Positions 50,101 through 63,589 of a stretch of 64,000 nucleotides of DNA are shown here, one piece after another. How positions within the stretch are numbered: position 1 is the first letter of the stretch; each line of letters starts with the position of its first letter. The translations under genes were made by a program, and so were the position numbers. Below the pieces are notes generated by a model that had not been told where the DNA came from, did not search any database, and worked only from the letters and a program-made list of their open reading frames with translations. The stretch is from Petrosia ficiformis (Eukaryota > Porifera > Demospongiae > Haplosclerida > Petrosiidae): contig OX345641.1 of NCBI GenBank assembly GCA_947044365.1, forward strand, positions 7,669,065 through 7,733,064, written 5' to 3'.

Positions 50101-51661
50101 GAGGAACGCCAACAATACACTGAAGAGCTTAGTAAGTATATTTTGGAGGCAGTAAAGAAAACACCAAATGTGATTGATGTACCTTTGAAATGGCATGCAT
50201 TCTACCTCGATTTAGTCAAAAGAGGAGGTATTGTTCGAAAATCAGAATACTTCAAGAAAGATGATTTACTCGAAATGGGAAAGGGTGATGGCGAAGTAGC
50301 CCTGAAGTATTTCCACAATGTAGGATTATTTATTTACCACCCAGATGACGTTCCTGACTTGATATTCACAAATCCGGATCTGCTCCTTAGCAGACTATTT
50401 AGGTTAATCAAGGCCTCTTTTATTTCTCCAGGACTTGGTCCAACAGGAGAGAGTGAGAGATTGAGACAAAAAGGATTGTTTAACAAATCGTTTCTCTCCA
50501 CAGTATTTCATGATCTTGATCCTAGTCGAGACGAATTCTCCAATGATGAATTCCTGAATCTACTCGAGTGTTTATTGGCTGTCGTTCACACTGGAAAAGA
50601 TGAGTACTTTCTTCCGATTGCATTATCATTTGAGCCTTATTCTGATGATCCTCCGTTTAAGCCTAGCTGTGTTCCCCTTCTATTTATTTGGAATGGACAC
50701 ATTACACCTCATGGTTTCTTCTTTACTTTAGTTGTTGAGTTGCTGCAGAAAGAGAAATATGGAAATGTTTTTAATATTGAGCTGCACAAAGTCAATCAGT
50801 ACCGTGATGCGATACAGTTAACCATAGCAGAGAGTAAAATACATGAACCAGGTATTGTAAAACTAATGGACAAAGAGCAATGGATAGAAATACGCTACTC
50901 TTGTAGTACTACAAGATATTGCTTCGATCTTCGAAATACTATTGGCTATGCTATCAACAGTGTGATGAAACGTCTTAACCTCACAGGTATTGAGCCTCCT
51001 CGAATTGGTTTTCATTGTCATCTCTGTTGTTCAGATAACCACTATTGTGTTCTCTCACATGATGAAAATAGGGTTCAGTGTTTTGACTGTGATGGTCCGG
51101 TAACACCTGACATGTTGTGTTGGATAAACAAATCTAAGGGTTAGTGCATTGTATGTGGATTGTACCTATACTAGTATAATGTACTTGAAACAATGCAAGA
51201 CATGTATATGTGGAGTAGCAAATGCAACTGCATTACATATGCATTGCCTATATAACGTACAAAATGTCAGATTTTACAGAATGTAAGCTAGATAAATACA
51301 TATATTCACATAGACAATGATATCAGATCGGATCTGATAATACAATTTGCAGTATAGATGTATAGCCAAGCTGTGGTATACATGTAGGTCCAACCACATA
51401 ATTAAAAGTCTGCTTGTTGATGACTAGTTGTGTTTTAAGTTGTCTTTTTATAGTACTATGTTAGCTCTTCTATATGGCTGAATTTCACTTGTAAACTCAA
51501 GCTCGCAGTAATGTAACAAACACCAAGAGTGAATAGTAATAATCTATAATTATGTCTCTATTCTACAGTTGAATATCTACTCAAAATGTATAAAGAAATG
51601 TATCAATTGGCAGTAGAACTTGGTTCTGAAAAAAAAGAAATGAAGGCGTTAACAACAGGTG

Positions 51662-51712
<51 letters not shown>

Positions 51713-54700
51713 GTTACTATTATTTAGTATTATAATTTTGTTGACAATATTATTATTGTTTAGCCTCTTTGACACTGAGTTTAACCTGTGATTGTTGTCT
51801 TTTTATACATTTTAGATGTTATAGAATTTCATGACAAAATGATCGATACAGAAGTGAGCAAAACATTATTGATTGAATTGATAATGATGATCTATATATA
51901 ACCCAGGTATTACCTGATCCTAAAGCAGGAAAAGATTCTGAGCTATTTCCCAAATTTAAAGATGCTGCAGTTCAGTTTGATTACTGGGTACCTATGGAAG
52001 GTAAACATGCATGCATGTGTAGTAGAGTGAATTTCTTTGTAATACATTTCATCATAATATTCATGTGTTTGTTATTTCTCTCCATCCCCTCACCGGTTTT
52101 TATCATATCAATTACTATTAGATTTATTATATGGTGCCTGTGTCGTTGATGAAGTGGTGTTCAATGTTCACGGTGACAAACAACAGTTTTTTGACTGGAG
52201 CGAATGTGGCTTTCGACTATTTGTACCAGAAGGAGCTCTCTCACCTACAGAAACATGTCCAGTTGCTGTGAAAGCTCTGATCGGTGGAAGTTATATACTT
52301 CCTGAAGGTGCAGAACTTGTCAGTGCATTGTATGCAATATCAACAGCAGGAAAATTTCAGAAAGACATAAAGATTGAGATGCAACATTGTTTGTTGCTAG
52401 AAAGTGAAACACAAACGAAGTGTCTTAATTTCATTGAAGCTCATCAAACAAAGACTGGAAGGCCATACTCCTTTGATATACAAAAGGGAGGGGAATTTCC
52501 TCTTAATAATTTCTATGCTGTATTATGGCAGTCTCATTTTTGTATCAAAGGCATAGTTAAAGAAAACGGAGTTGAACCGCCGCCATCTGATAATAGTTCG
52601 CACACATCTTCAGAAGATGAAGATGGTGGTAATGAACAAAATGATGACAACGTGGAAGCAAGAAGTTTTCTACGACAGGGTAATGAATACTTAGACCTAT
52701 GATCATTCATACTATATTTACTCTTGTATGATTTTATAGATAATGATAATGCTGTGTATCGTGGACTTATTTTCTATAAGTGGGTTTCAAGAAACAACTG
52801 GATCTTCAAATTTGTGGTTGTAAGACACATAAATGTTCATATAAAGGTATAACAATTATCAACAACAATTTATTATAAAAATAACTTACTTTTTTATACA
52901 AAGTATGTCAAGGACTCGCTTTCATCTCTTGAGCAAGGTGAAACAATAGTGTTTAGGTTTAACACAGAAGAGGGCTCAAATTCTGGAATTACTCTGAAAT
53001 TTCCTGAAAAGAAAGTTATAGGTTGGACATTGCAACCACATTCTGATCCATGCCAAGTAAGCTGTATATTTAACTGAAACAGTACATGTACTTGTAACCT
53101 CTGTTAGACGTTTCATGCACATAATTATTTCTGTAATGTACAAACTATACAATTGATTGTCATATGTGGCATGTGGACGTCTTACTGGTTCAGCTGGTGG
53201 ATGAAATCTTTCTTTCATGTATTTAAAGTATTTGGTATGTCAAAAACTGTTTCCCTGATTTATGATTAAAACATAACCACAATTTCCACTGGTTGCAATT
53301 TACAGGTCACTATAATTATAACAACTTTTATCTGTGATTCACACTCTTGCAAAGTAATGGGAGTACATTGTTACAACAAAGTAGAAAATAAATAGATTAT
53401 ATTTTACAAATTCTTTGAGTCTTCTCTTTTCTATATACTGTTTGTTTTGCTTATTATGCTAATACATTAGTTTAAATATACTACCTTGTATTGAACAGGT
53501 TTCAAAAGAAGAAGTTGATTTACTAGCTACTCGGGAATTTACTAATCAAGATTCTCCAAATGATTTGGGTTTACATATACAATATCCAGATTTACCTAGC
53601 TGTATGGTATCGCTGTTTGCAGATGATAATGCTAAGGACCATCTGCAATATGGTGTAAAGGTTGAAGGGACCACTAAAGATAGAAACATTTTCATTATTA
53701 GATTTCTAGAGACTTCATACAGTCCAGGTAATAAATATATAATTGTATTTTGCTCCTTCGTATATGCCATTTCATATGATGCAGAAGTAAAATCTGCATT
53801 ATTTAATCTTCATAAAAAATAATTATCATTAATATAATAAATATTCTCTCTTTTACAGCAGTAGAAAGAAAACCTGAAGGATTACGTCGACACTACATGC
53901 CTCCTGAAGGTACATAGACCCTGCCTCTAGACTCTCATTAACATCAAATGGGAGCTAGAGTAACATTTTCTATTGTACAGCCAAAGCTATACTCCAATTA
54001 ACTGGCCTTGTCTTAGCTTTGTTGGAGTATAATACATAATGTAATATAGTTTTGTTGTACATAATTAGAATTGCATATTTATGGCCCGCAGGGCCATCCC
54101 TATGATTGCTTTCCCACGGGTTCGATGTATGTTTATATATATATTTTCTTGTGTCCACTTACGCGAGTATGCGTTGTATACGTAGTTAAGGAAGTTACAT
54201 CATTCCCGGGGGCTCGGTCAATTAATGGGCGTGGCGCGTAAAAGAACGCGCGATCATTGATCAAGCTCTAACAGCAGCAGAAAGAAATCTGTGTAGCTTA
54301 CGTAGAAACTGGAACTAATAGCTAGCTATTCTGCCTGAAATATATTCCTAAAGTTCTACAAGGTCCTTTGAAAGGTCAGGAGAGTAGATAATCAGCTGTT
54401 GTCTTTCATGCTTGATAAAGTCAGCCATGATTACCGAATGCTGGACACCACAAAGCAGTCATAGAGATATGTTTATCTTTACTTAAATTTGTAAAGCAAT
54501 CATAGGGATGTTTTTTTTCTCTATATACACTTGTTTATTATATACTTTGTATTATGAGAGTGCAAGGTTTAAAATAATGTTTGATTGTTAACCCATTCAC
54601 AAATCATTTTTATTTTATACTATTATTAGATGTACCATCGTCAAAAAGGAAAATGCGAGGCTTAGAGGAGGATGTATATGAAGGTAAATATGTAACTGCT

Positions 54701-55684
54701 GGTGTATAATGTTGAATGGGTGTATCAGCAGAACCACCAGTGCTACAAATCAGTTGTATCCATTAAATTTATATCTGTGTGTAGTCTCGTACCCAGGCTC
54801 TCTGAGATGGTGGAGAAAAAGAGCCTGGATTCAACTGTTTGTGCGTGTTAATTAACGTTATAATTTCCCAGATTTCGGAGGCAACCATGACACTATCGTA
54901 ATCTTTCCATTTCACTTAGCTGAAAATAATCAATATAGCCAGCTTTGATCCAGCGATCTCTGTTCTGTACAACACCTTGGATATCTAGATCTCATTCCAA
55001 ACCAGGAGCACATCTTGGCCATATTATTGTGTGCTACAAACCCTCATACCCTTTAGTGACCACGTGTTATTTTGCACATTAATTAGCACATGTACCAACA
55101 GTTAAATGCATGCTCTTTTTCTCCGCCATCTTGAAGAGCCTGGGTGTGTGAAGTAAGAAATCACATTCAAATCAGTTGATAACACCTCCAGGAGGCCTAT
55201 ATCTGATTTACAGTAACAGAACCCAAGACACCTGATGGACACATAAGGATCTATTATAAAACAGATGCTTATAATTATATCCTACTAATGAGTTATTCAT
55301 TCATTATGCACATATTAAACTGATCATTAATAACAACATGTGTTTTACAACAGAATCTTACTTAGTTCATTTTATATTTTAGATTCAGATGATGATATAA
55401 TGAAGAGATCACCAGTAAGGAAAGATGTTTACAAGTTACTCAGGAAACATTCAATTCACTACGACGAGTTTGCATTGCAACTGGATATTGACGATGATTT
55501 TCGAGATAACTTGAGAGCGAAAAATGAAGAAAACCATTGGAAATTGGAACAAGTGCTTAGGAAATGGATTGATTCAGAAACATGTGAAGTGACATGGGCA
55601 AAGATTATAAAGGTCCTTGATGACCTGGAAATGAAAAATGTTGCGAAAGAAGTAGTAGACTTTCTAAAATGTAATAACAAATAA
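47103..55684 (+). CDS. Death-Death-Roc-COR-ZU5-Death protein
   Basis: Exons 47103-48074, 49534-51139, 51569-51658, 51816-51853, 51907-52000, 52122-52679, 52740-52846, 52904-53056, 53499-53727, 53859-53909, 54630-54683 and 55383-55684; 1,417 residues, phases all consistent. Two tandem Death-fold domains (about 1-95, 103-200) precede a P-loop (GRPGAGKTS) and a G4-like VGTHKDKL. The switch-II DxGGQ motif is replaced by NSGNEPQ. A COR-like part follows, ending in a CHLC...C...CFDC cysteine cluster, then a coiled linker, a ZU5 domain (FRLFVPEGALSP, about 960-1060), a UPA-like segment and a C-terminal Death domain (LLRKHSIHYDEFALQLD...). ZU5-UPA-Death is also seen in PIDD and UNC5. A scaffold for death or immune signalling is inferred. 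Confidence 0.82.
48075..49533. other. Large intron of the Death-Roc-COR-ZU5 gene
   Basis: 1.46 kb without a supported exon. The left part has a decayed half of the CACTGC-type MITE (ggagtaactaatttattggt near 48098). Confidence 0.4.
51662..51712. repeat. (TTA)n microsatellite
   Basis: About 17 TTA/ATT units in an intron of the Death-Roc-COR-ZU5 gene; the antisense poly-Asn frame is spurious. Confidence 0.9.
54095..54510. mobile_element. MITE-like element with 18-bp inverted ends
   Basis: CATCCCTATGATTGCTTT at 54095-54112 is perfectly inverted at 54493-54510. It lies in an intron. A single end also occurs near 46986. Confidence 0.55.
54782..55160. mobile_element. MITE-like element in the last intron
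   Basis: The left end ACCCAGGCTCTCTGAGATGG and on (TGGAGAAAAAGAGC) is inverted at the right as GCTCTTTTTCTCCGCCATCT followed by TGAAGAGCCTGGGTGTG. About 0.38 kb, no open frame. Confidence 0.6.
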
Positions 55685-56394
55685 TTTGAAAAATATTTTG
55701 GTAGTTATTATAATTATAATTTTCCAATTTTTTAGTTTTATATTTTAAATATTTTTTTATAACAATTTTACTTTAAATAATTTTTATAATATTTTTTGAT
55801 AATTATTCTAATTATTGTGAAATATCTTTCAATGTACATTATTATTTATAATATCTGAATCAGCTGTATATTCCAGATGTAAGTGTGGAGGATGTGGATA
55901 TAACTTAGGTAATTAATTACATACACAATTATATATCAAAGTTCACTTCAAGAAAAAGTAGCCTCTCAAGTTCTTAGGATGTGTATAGATGGCTTCTATC
56001 TTTTTTCAGCCATGCTATATGACATGTCAGATGCAATTGCATGATCATACAGAGTTCAACAAACTGCTAACAATTGCAGTTGCTGCTGTTATTGTTGTAC
56101 TGGCTTTAATCACTAGGGAATAACAATATTTATTGTAGATGCATGTTTTTAATTATTATTAGATACTTGCTGCAAATATAAACACTTCCCATTTCCCATG
56201 GTCATTTGCTAGCTAACAAATTATATCTTATTTTCGAAACCAAAACACGTATTAATTAATAATCATTATATTCACACACAACAATTAATATATACCAGAT
56301 GCAATACATAATGCCATTTGATAAAATAATAAGAAAAAATTTTATACCTGAAAGTAAATTATGATCATAAAAATACAATTAATTTCATTGTTCT
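55685..56394. other. Convergent intergenic region
   Basis: 3' ends of two convergent genes face each other. AT-rich, no further exon seen. Confidence 0.4.
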
Positions 56395-59300
56395 TCATAA
56401 TTGCATATCATCAATATCACTAAACGATATTTGTTTACCAGCCGCATCAATCATAACAATTGAATCATGATCATAATAACGATCCATATCTGTTTCATGT
56501 GGCTTCCTTCTATCTCTTGTCTCTTCCTCTTTTAATGCTCTCCTCTGTTTATAATATCTCCTGAAAGATAGTTTGAAGTGTATGTACATATATACATACA
56601 TCATACACACATACATACATACAGACATACATATATATAATATGTAAATACTTAAATACACACATATCTATGTAAGTGCATACAAACATACATATGTACA
56701 TACAAACATACATATATACATATGTATGTACACACAGACCTAATAGCACAAACATACATACATATATACATACATACATACATACATACATACATACATA
56801 CATACATACATACACAGGCCTAGAGGTATATACATACATGATACTCACCATATTCTATGTATTATCCAGGACACACAGACACACACACCAATAAATATTG
56901 GTATATTGAAGAACAAAGTATAAAAAATCACAATATTGAAAGAACTAGGTATTTCTCGACCATACTCAGAAGGTACCATTGTCCCAGTATATTGATCCAA
57001 TGCATCCAGTAGTGTTTGTGGAAAACGAAGCACAAAGAGTATTATATAATTGAGAAGGACAATGGCTTCCAAAATATTTTGTATTGGATATTTGTAAGGT
57101 TGGAAGTAAAGATGTAGTACAAAGAAGAATGCCAGTATATAGACTGGAGTGACCTAGAGAATGTATAATAATATAATTATGCATGGTTGGTTATTGGTAT
57201 GTATATGCTAGCTATATACGGATCATGAGTACCTCATTAACACAAGCAGGAGAAGAGTGTAATACCTCCAAGCAAATTGTGAGCTCAGGGATTAGTCTCG
57301 CGTAGCCAGACCCAACCCTTTGCTATGCAATGGGAAGGGTCTGGTCAACCCAGTGTACTAGTGTTTGTCAAGAGCGTCCAGTATCTGGCAAACTGGTAAT
57401 CGAATTCATAACAGTAGTAATAATATTCATACAGCTGGGTTACTGGGAAAGTATAGTTATGAATATACTTATTTTGATTATGAATATTATTAGCAGTTCA
57501 TCACCCACTGAAATAGCCAAAACTCTGCCTAAATTTTTAACGAATGCTTGCACAGTGGGTTGACCAGACCCTTCCCGTCACATAGCAGAAGGTTGGGTCG
57601 GGCTACGCAAGACTACTCAGGGATGTAGCTGAAAATGAATCTTGACTTAATATATTCAGACACGGCTGCAATAATGGTACCCATATATGGTAACTACAAA
57701 CAAACACAATTTCATCTGAAATCTACAAATGCTATGAGAGCATGAGAAAAAATAATTTGATTTAAAATTATGTTATTAACAATTATCATGTAAGTATAGT
57801 AAGTGTGTATGGACACTTTCATTTTCATGCTATTTGCTATTGTGTTGGTTAAGTGACATAACATTACATCATATTACATCACTACACTTACCGTTCGTCC
57901 TGGCAACCCAATGACAATTCCAATCAACAATAATCTTCTTGAAATATCTATCACTGCCCACCATTTTCTATGTGGTTGATATCCTGTTTTTAATGCTTTT
58001 GTCACATTAATTAAAATAGGATATCTCTCCTGTAATTAAACAAATATAATTATAAGTAGCTGAAGTGAGAGCACATTCAATGTATGTATGTAAATATACA
58101 TAAATAGATGAATAGATAAATTGATAGGCAAATATCTACAATGAGAGATGAATAAATAGATAGATAGATGGATGGATGAATAGATAGATGCAGGCATGGA
58201 TGGATGGATGGATGTATGGATTGATGGACAGTTTAATGGATGAATTGATGGATGGATAGATAGATGCAGCATGGATGAATGGATGGATGGATGAATTGAT
58301 GGATAGATTGATGGATGAATTGATGGAAGGATTGATAGATGGATTGATGGATGGATGGATGGATGGATGGATCAATAGATGGATCAACGGATCAATGTAT
58401 GGATGAATATGTATACAGAAAGATATATAGGTGACTAAACATATTCTTTGTTACAATAGTGATACAGAGCACAGAGACATTATACTGATGAATACCTGTA
58501 TAAATGGATGCCATTCAAATACAACTAAAACAAATATGAGAGGAATAATTAAGACCAGACCCAGTAGAAATACCATAGCAATGGTTCCAAGAATTATGTG
58601 CGATGAATCATCAAAACACTTAATAGAGCCATCCAAAAACCATCTCTAAATATAGTAACAAATGATAATTATGTTATATACTACATAATTAGTATATGTA
58701 TGTATGTATGTATTATTGTATATATGTACATTATTACTACAAATATGTATGTAAAATATACGTAAGTTTTATGTATGTAACTGTGTATGTATGTATGTAT
58801 GTATGTATGTGTGTATGTATGTACATATGTATTTGTGTATGTATGTTTATACATAAGTATATACCATTATTAATATTATTATTATTATCTTATAGTTAAA
58901 CACGACTCACATTGACATTACCAAAGACTTCATTATTTGGAAGTCTGGGACAGTGTAGTAACATCACACATGTATAGACTAGAGGAGCATATGTCACTTG
59001 GACTAGTGCCCATACTCCATGCCACATTCCTATTCTACCTCTGAAATATAGGACGGATGGATAAATGGATGGATGGATGGATGGATGGATGGATGGATGG
59101 ATGGATAGATAGATAAATAATTGGATTGAATACATAAACTAAAACTAGATAGATCAGTCGATGAAGAGTTAAAAGATGGATTACCTTTTTGAAAACAAAA
59201 ACAAAGTAGAGATAATGAACAGCAGAATAGGAGGAATGAATCGTGGAATGAAACTTAAAATTGTATCAGCTCCAGGAATAAAACAAAAGTCAACAGGAAA

Positions 59301-62300
59301 ATAAAGACCAAGAAGATTGCTTAAATATAGCATCTACAAAATAATATAATTATGAATTATGACTATCAATAATTAATACATAAATATATCACCTCTTTGT
59401 CAGTACAAACGTAATTTTTTCATTTGCAACTTTAAATTAAAATGTTTGCTATATAGTGTACCAAAACCAGAGGCGTGCACAGAAGGGAAAGGATGTGTGG
59501 AGATATGACATATATATATACGTGGGGCAATGGAGATACATCATGAACATTTTTGGCTAATTAATTATTCATTTGGGGTGTGGTCAATTAATGACATTCA
59601 ATGCATGCCACTGAGTTACCAAACCCGGCCCCACCCTTACAGCTAAACTGCCTCGATTACATGGTACAATGCATAACATAATGAAGAGAATGGTTACATG
59701 AAGGAGACATGTAGTCATACATAGTCGCAGGATTCAATCACCTGACATATAGTCACATGATATAATGTAATGCAGTGAATGGTTACATGAAAAAGAAGCA
59801 CTTTGAAATGAATATCATTAACTGTGGCCAAAACGTTGAACTGAACCAAATAAATCATTAAATATTCACATGTGCAGTGTGGGTGTGGCCTTGTGAATTA
59901 CAAAGATAAGAGATCACATCCTATTAATACACAGTTACATACAGTAGAGATCATGCACATTAAATGATTGAGACATCCTCTATCATGATTGCTCTTAAAC
60001 AATATTTTAAGTATCATACCAATACTTACATATTGTCTTGAGTTCCAAAATTTAATAGGAAAGAACTCGGTAGCAATGTACACAGTCTAGATGAGTATAA
60101 AATGAAAGTAGTAAGATAAGAACATGATGCTGAATACACAAACCTGTATGTAGAATATAATTGCTCTCATTGAGTGAGGAAAACGAACACTGAATTTAAT
60201 GGATACCAGTAATGCAAGAATTATTACTACACTGTCAACAATAACTGAATATAAATGGATAGATAAATAGATAGATAGATAAATAGATAGATAGATGAAT
60301 AAATAAATAGATAGATATCATGTATAGACAGACAAACAGATACATGTAGATAAATAGATACATAGATAGATACATAGATACATAGATATGTAAACAAATA
60401 GAGACACCTCAAAGGTATCAATATCAAAAGTACTGATAAGGTCTTTGAACATTCAGAGACAAACAGATAGATGAATAAATGAATGACTGGATAGATTAAA
60501 AAAAAGGATTGATGGAGATATAACGGATATACATATTGTAATAATTTTATTGTCATATATTTTTACTAACTTAAAATAATTGTCGCATAGTAGATAGTAT
60601 ATTGCTGCTCTTCACAATTTTCTTTACACAAAAATCTCAGGATTGTAATAGTAGTACCATTACCACATGTTCCACACAGAGAACCTTGAAAGTAAATATA
60701 ATCAAGACTGTGACGTATTCATTCAAAATTCAGCTGTCCATCCATTCTTTTATTGAACAATCCACCATTACACATGTTGTACTCCATTCATTCATCCATT
60801 AAACAATGCATCAGTCAGTATGCTATGGTCCATCCATTCATCACACTATCCATCATCAAACATGGTCCATCCATTCATAATTATCTATCTATTCATCCTT
60901 TCATCAATTCATCTATCAATCATGTATATAAGGATAAAGGGCATGGCCATGAAAAGAGTAGATTGAGCCCGAGGTAATCTTTCAATATGGACTCCTACCC
61001 CTGCCTCAGTCTCTAGCTAACTGGCTAATTAGTGAAAATGGTTATAAGAATAATACTGACGGCAGTCAATGAATTTGGTATTAAAATTAATCTTATTAAT
61101 AACATTTCAATGTCTTTTAAAATGCTAAATATAACTGTTCTGTTCTTCCAGTGCCCTCACCTTCTCTTGGAGGATGACATTGTTCATTAGGATCATCACT
61201 ATAAAAGGCTGCTATACACGAACCATTAGTCCCATCACTTTGACACTGACAATATGGAACAGGACAAGTATAAATGTCCAAATGAGGTATACCACTTTCA
61301 TCTTCATCATCAATATAGTCTCCAGCCCAGTAACCATTCTGTATTGTGTAATAGAAACATTTCATACACATTTACAATGGTACATAAATACATACATACA
61401 TATATACATAGACACATACATACATACATACACACACACAACTATAGAGAGGTAACTAATAATTACCACTCTGATTTCAGAACACATACCTACATACATG
61501 GATACATATGTAGTTATGTGTAGTACACATACCCTTAGTATTATTGCATCTTTCTTGTCGTCACAGTCCAGCACTGCAAATGGATTGTCTTGTGCACCAT
61601 TACATACACAAGTAGCAACATTGGGATCAGTTAATTGTAAGTTGTATCCACCTTTACATGGCAACACAGTTAGGTTTAACTCAAGAGAGTCATACTAAAG
61701 ATTAATGGTACACATGTATGAAATTAAACAATAGCCATGCAAACCGTCATTATGTATACAGATGAATTACATGTACACATAATGTATGTGCATGTATACA
61801 TAATGTATGTAAATGAACAATATGTATGTATATTAACACATGTATGTGCATATACACATACATGTACACATGTATGTGCATGTATACATAATGTATGTAA
61901 ATGTACAATATGTATGTACATTAACACATGTATGTGCATATATATACACATGCATACACTGCAAAAACTAAATCGTTAAAATAACCATTTTATTGGTTAG
62001 TACAGTTGCAAGGAAAAGCATGAGTTCCAATTTAGATTGTCAATTGTCATAGAGGATGTTGTGGCTACATGCATTATGTTACTACGACATAATGTGCACC
62101 AAATATTGAAATGCATAATTAAATTATGTGTTTACAGGTTTACAAATCCTTTTGATGGCCAGATACAATTACATGTACTTTAGTATGAAATATAAGTAGA
62201 CAGCACCCTAAAATTGTTTAGCTTCAATTGTTATTGAATATAATTAGTACAAAGTATCTATGGTATTATATGTATTTATAACAACAAAATCCTTGCAACT

Positions 62301-63534
62301 GTACTAACCATTAAATTAGTTATTTTAACTATTTTGGTTTTGCAGTGTATACATATGTATGTGCATGTAACACGTTGCAGATTACTTACAGTCTTGCCAT
62401 TACTATTCTGTATCTCTATCAAGACCTGTTTATTGATGTTGCTAAGAGTCTCAACAAACCCGTCTTCTGAGTTCTCTTCTGATACAGGGAGTTCCAAATC
62501 AAAAATGATGTTAGTTATTGTATTAGGATATACCAACATAAGACTGGGGTCAAACCGTACTATTACTCTATTCTATAAACAATAACATGTAATTATATAA
62601 GTAAGTCATACATACAAACACAATAATACATATATTATGTACATATGTCATGTATGTCTTTATATGCATATATGTATGAGCACGTACATATATAATTAGT
62701 ACACAAATGCATATCTATTATCCCACATATGTCATTACTTACACATGTGTGTACAAACACATATTCACATACACAAAATATATGTACTATATAAACATAC
62801 TTTCTCGTTATAAACAACTGAAAGGTTAGCTAGAGGCTCGAATGATCCAGACACATTAAACAAGTCTGAGAGAGTACTACTAAAACTTTCATCTTTGTCA
62901 ATGATTCGAGTAATGAAGAAGGTAGGATTACCAAATTGATCTAATCCTGTAAGATTCAGGTTTCGTTCTTCTCCTGGGTGCAATTTAATCTGTAGATATT
63001 TAACAATGATCTAGTCATCCAATTATTTGCTTATTGTTTTATTCTTTTTATGTAAATAATTAACTAAATTTTGTATGATACAAATAATGAAAACATATCT
63101 CCAAATTAAACTGTCATTTCAATTATAATCATTATTACAATTATGTAGCTTATCTATACATTTTCTAAATATCACAAACAAAACATTTTTTTTTAGTTAT
63201 AATTACACATAATAATACGTTAACTAAAAGTTATACAGACTAAGGATCACGATGATATAAATAACAACAACAAGTTTCAGCTTGTCTCCTATTTCTATTT
63301 ATTTGAAGCTACTTGTCCTTCATATTAAAATCATATGCAACAATAGTAATATTCCATGAAGTACCTAATGCAATAACTAAATGTCACTCAACCCTAACTG
63401 CATGTTGCTCTATATTCTATCTGTGTCTACCAATGCTAACCTCGTTATTTTCATACATCTCAGTATTGATTCCAAATGCTGGTGTTTGAATGTAGTATTG
63501 CTGGTCCTTCTCATGAAGAGTGTTAGTATTATCA
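56395..63534 (-). CDS. Polytopic membrane protein with Cys-containing ectodomain (5' end not seen)
   Basis: Fifteen exons in transcript order: 63534-63441, 62989-62801, 62572-62390, 61694-61533, 61338-61161, 60684-60571, 60244-60144, 60086-60030, 59333-59185, 59040-58911, 58645-58496, 58029-57892, 57693-57266 (holds a MITE), 57153-56849 and 56560-56395. Phases match at each junction and give about 736 visible codons. The first six exons are extracellular: [21 protein letters not shown]-glycosylation sites, [30 protein letters not shown]. About nine hydrophobic segments follow, then a short cytoplasmic tail [19 protein letters not shown] ending DIDDMQL. I cannot name the family; a receptor or channel-like protein is plausible. 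The upstream part is missing or off the window. Confidence 0.65.
57293..57615. mobile_element. MITE inserted in a coding exon, 9-bp target duplication
   Basis: Perfect 9-base duplications CTCAGGGAT flank it (57284-57292, 57616-57624). The inverted ends are TAGTCTCGCGTAGCCAGACC and the complement of TAGTCTTGCGTAGCCCGACC. 323 bp with no transposase; a 9-bp duplication suggests a Mutator-like class, which is inference. Removing it with one duplication leaves a 96-nt in-frame exon. Confidence 0.8.
58136..58400. repeat. (GGAT/GATT)n microsatellite in an intron
   Basis: Interrupted gatggatggatt runs. Similar tracts are at 59050-59115, 60245-60380 and 61380-61440. Antisense His/Pro/Ile/Ser frames there are artefacts. 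Confidence 0.9.
61957..62347. mobile_element. CACTGC-ended MITE with TA target site
   Basis: Ends CACTGCAAAAACTAAATCG and GGTTTTGCAGTG are inverted, flanked by TA at 61955 and 62348. The inverted region is about 55 bases and includes ttggttagtacagttgcaag / cttgcaactgtactaacca. It sits in an intron of the polytopic membrane-protein gene. TA flanks fit the Tc1/mariner class. Confidence 0.75.
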
Positions 63535-63589
63535 CTACAGAGAATATTTTTGATGAATTAAGCTCCCTATATACCCTTCACTGCCCTTC

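Noticed and set aside
51581..51775. Poly-Asn frame
   Set aside because: Antisense translation of a TTA microsatellite overlapping a sense exon.
57330..57563. 77-codon plus-strand frame
   Set aside because: It is entirely within the 323-bp MITE.
58036..58387. His/Pro/Ile/Ser-rich frames, with similar ones at 58896-59135 and 60227-60556
   Set aside because: These come from GGAT/GATA microsatellites in introns of the polytopic membrane-protein gene.
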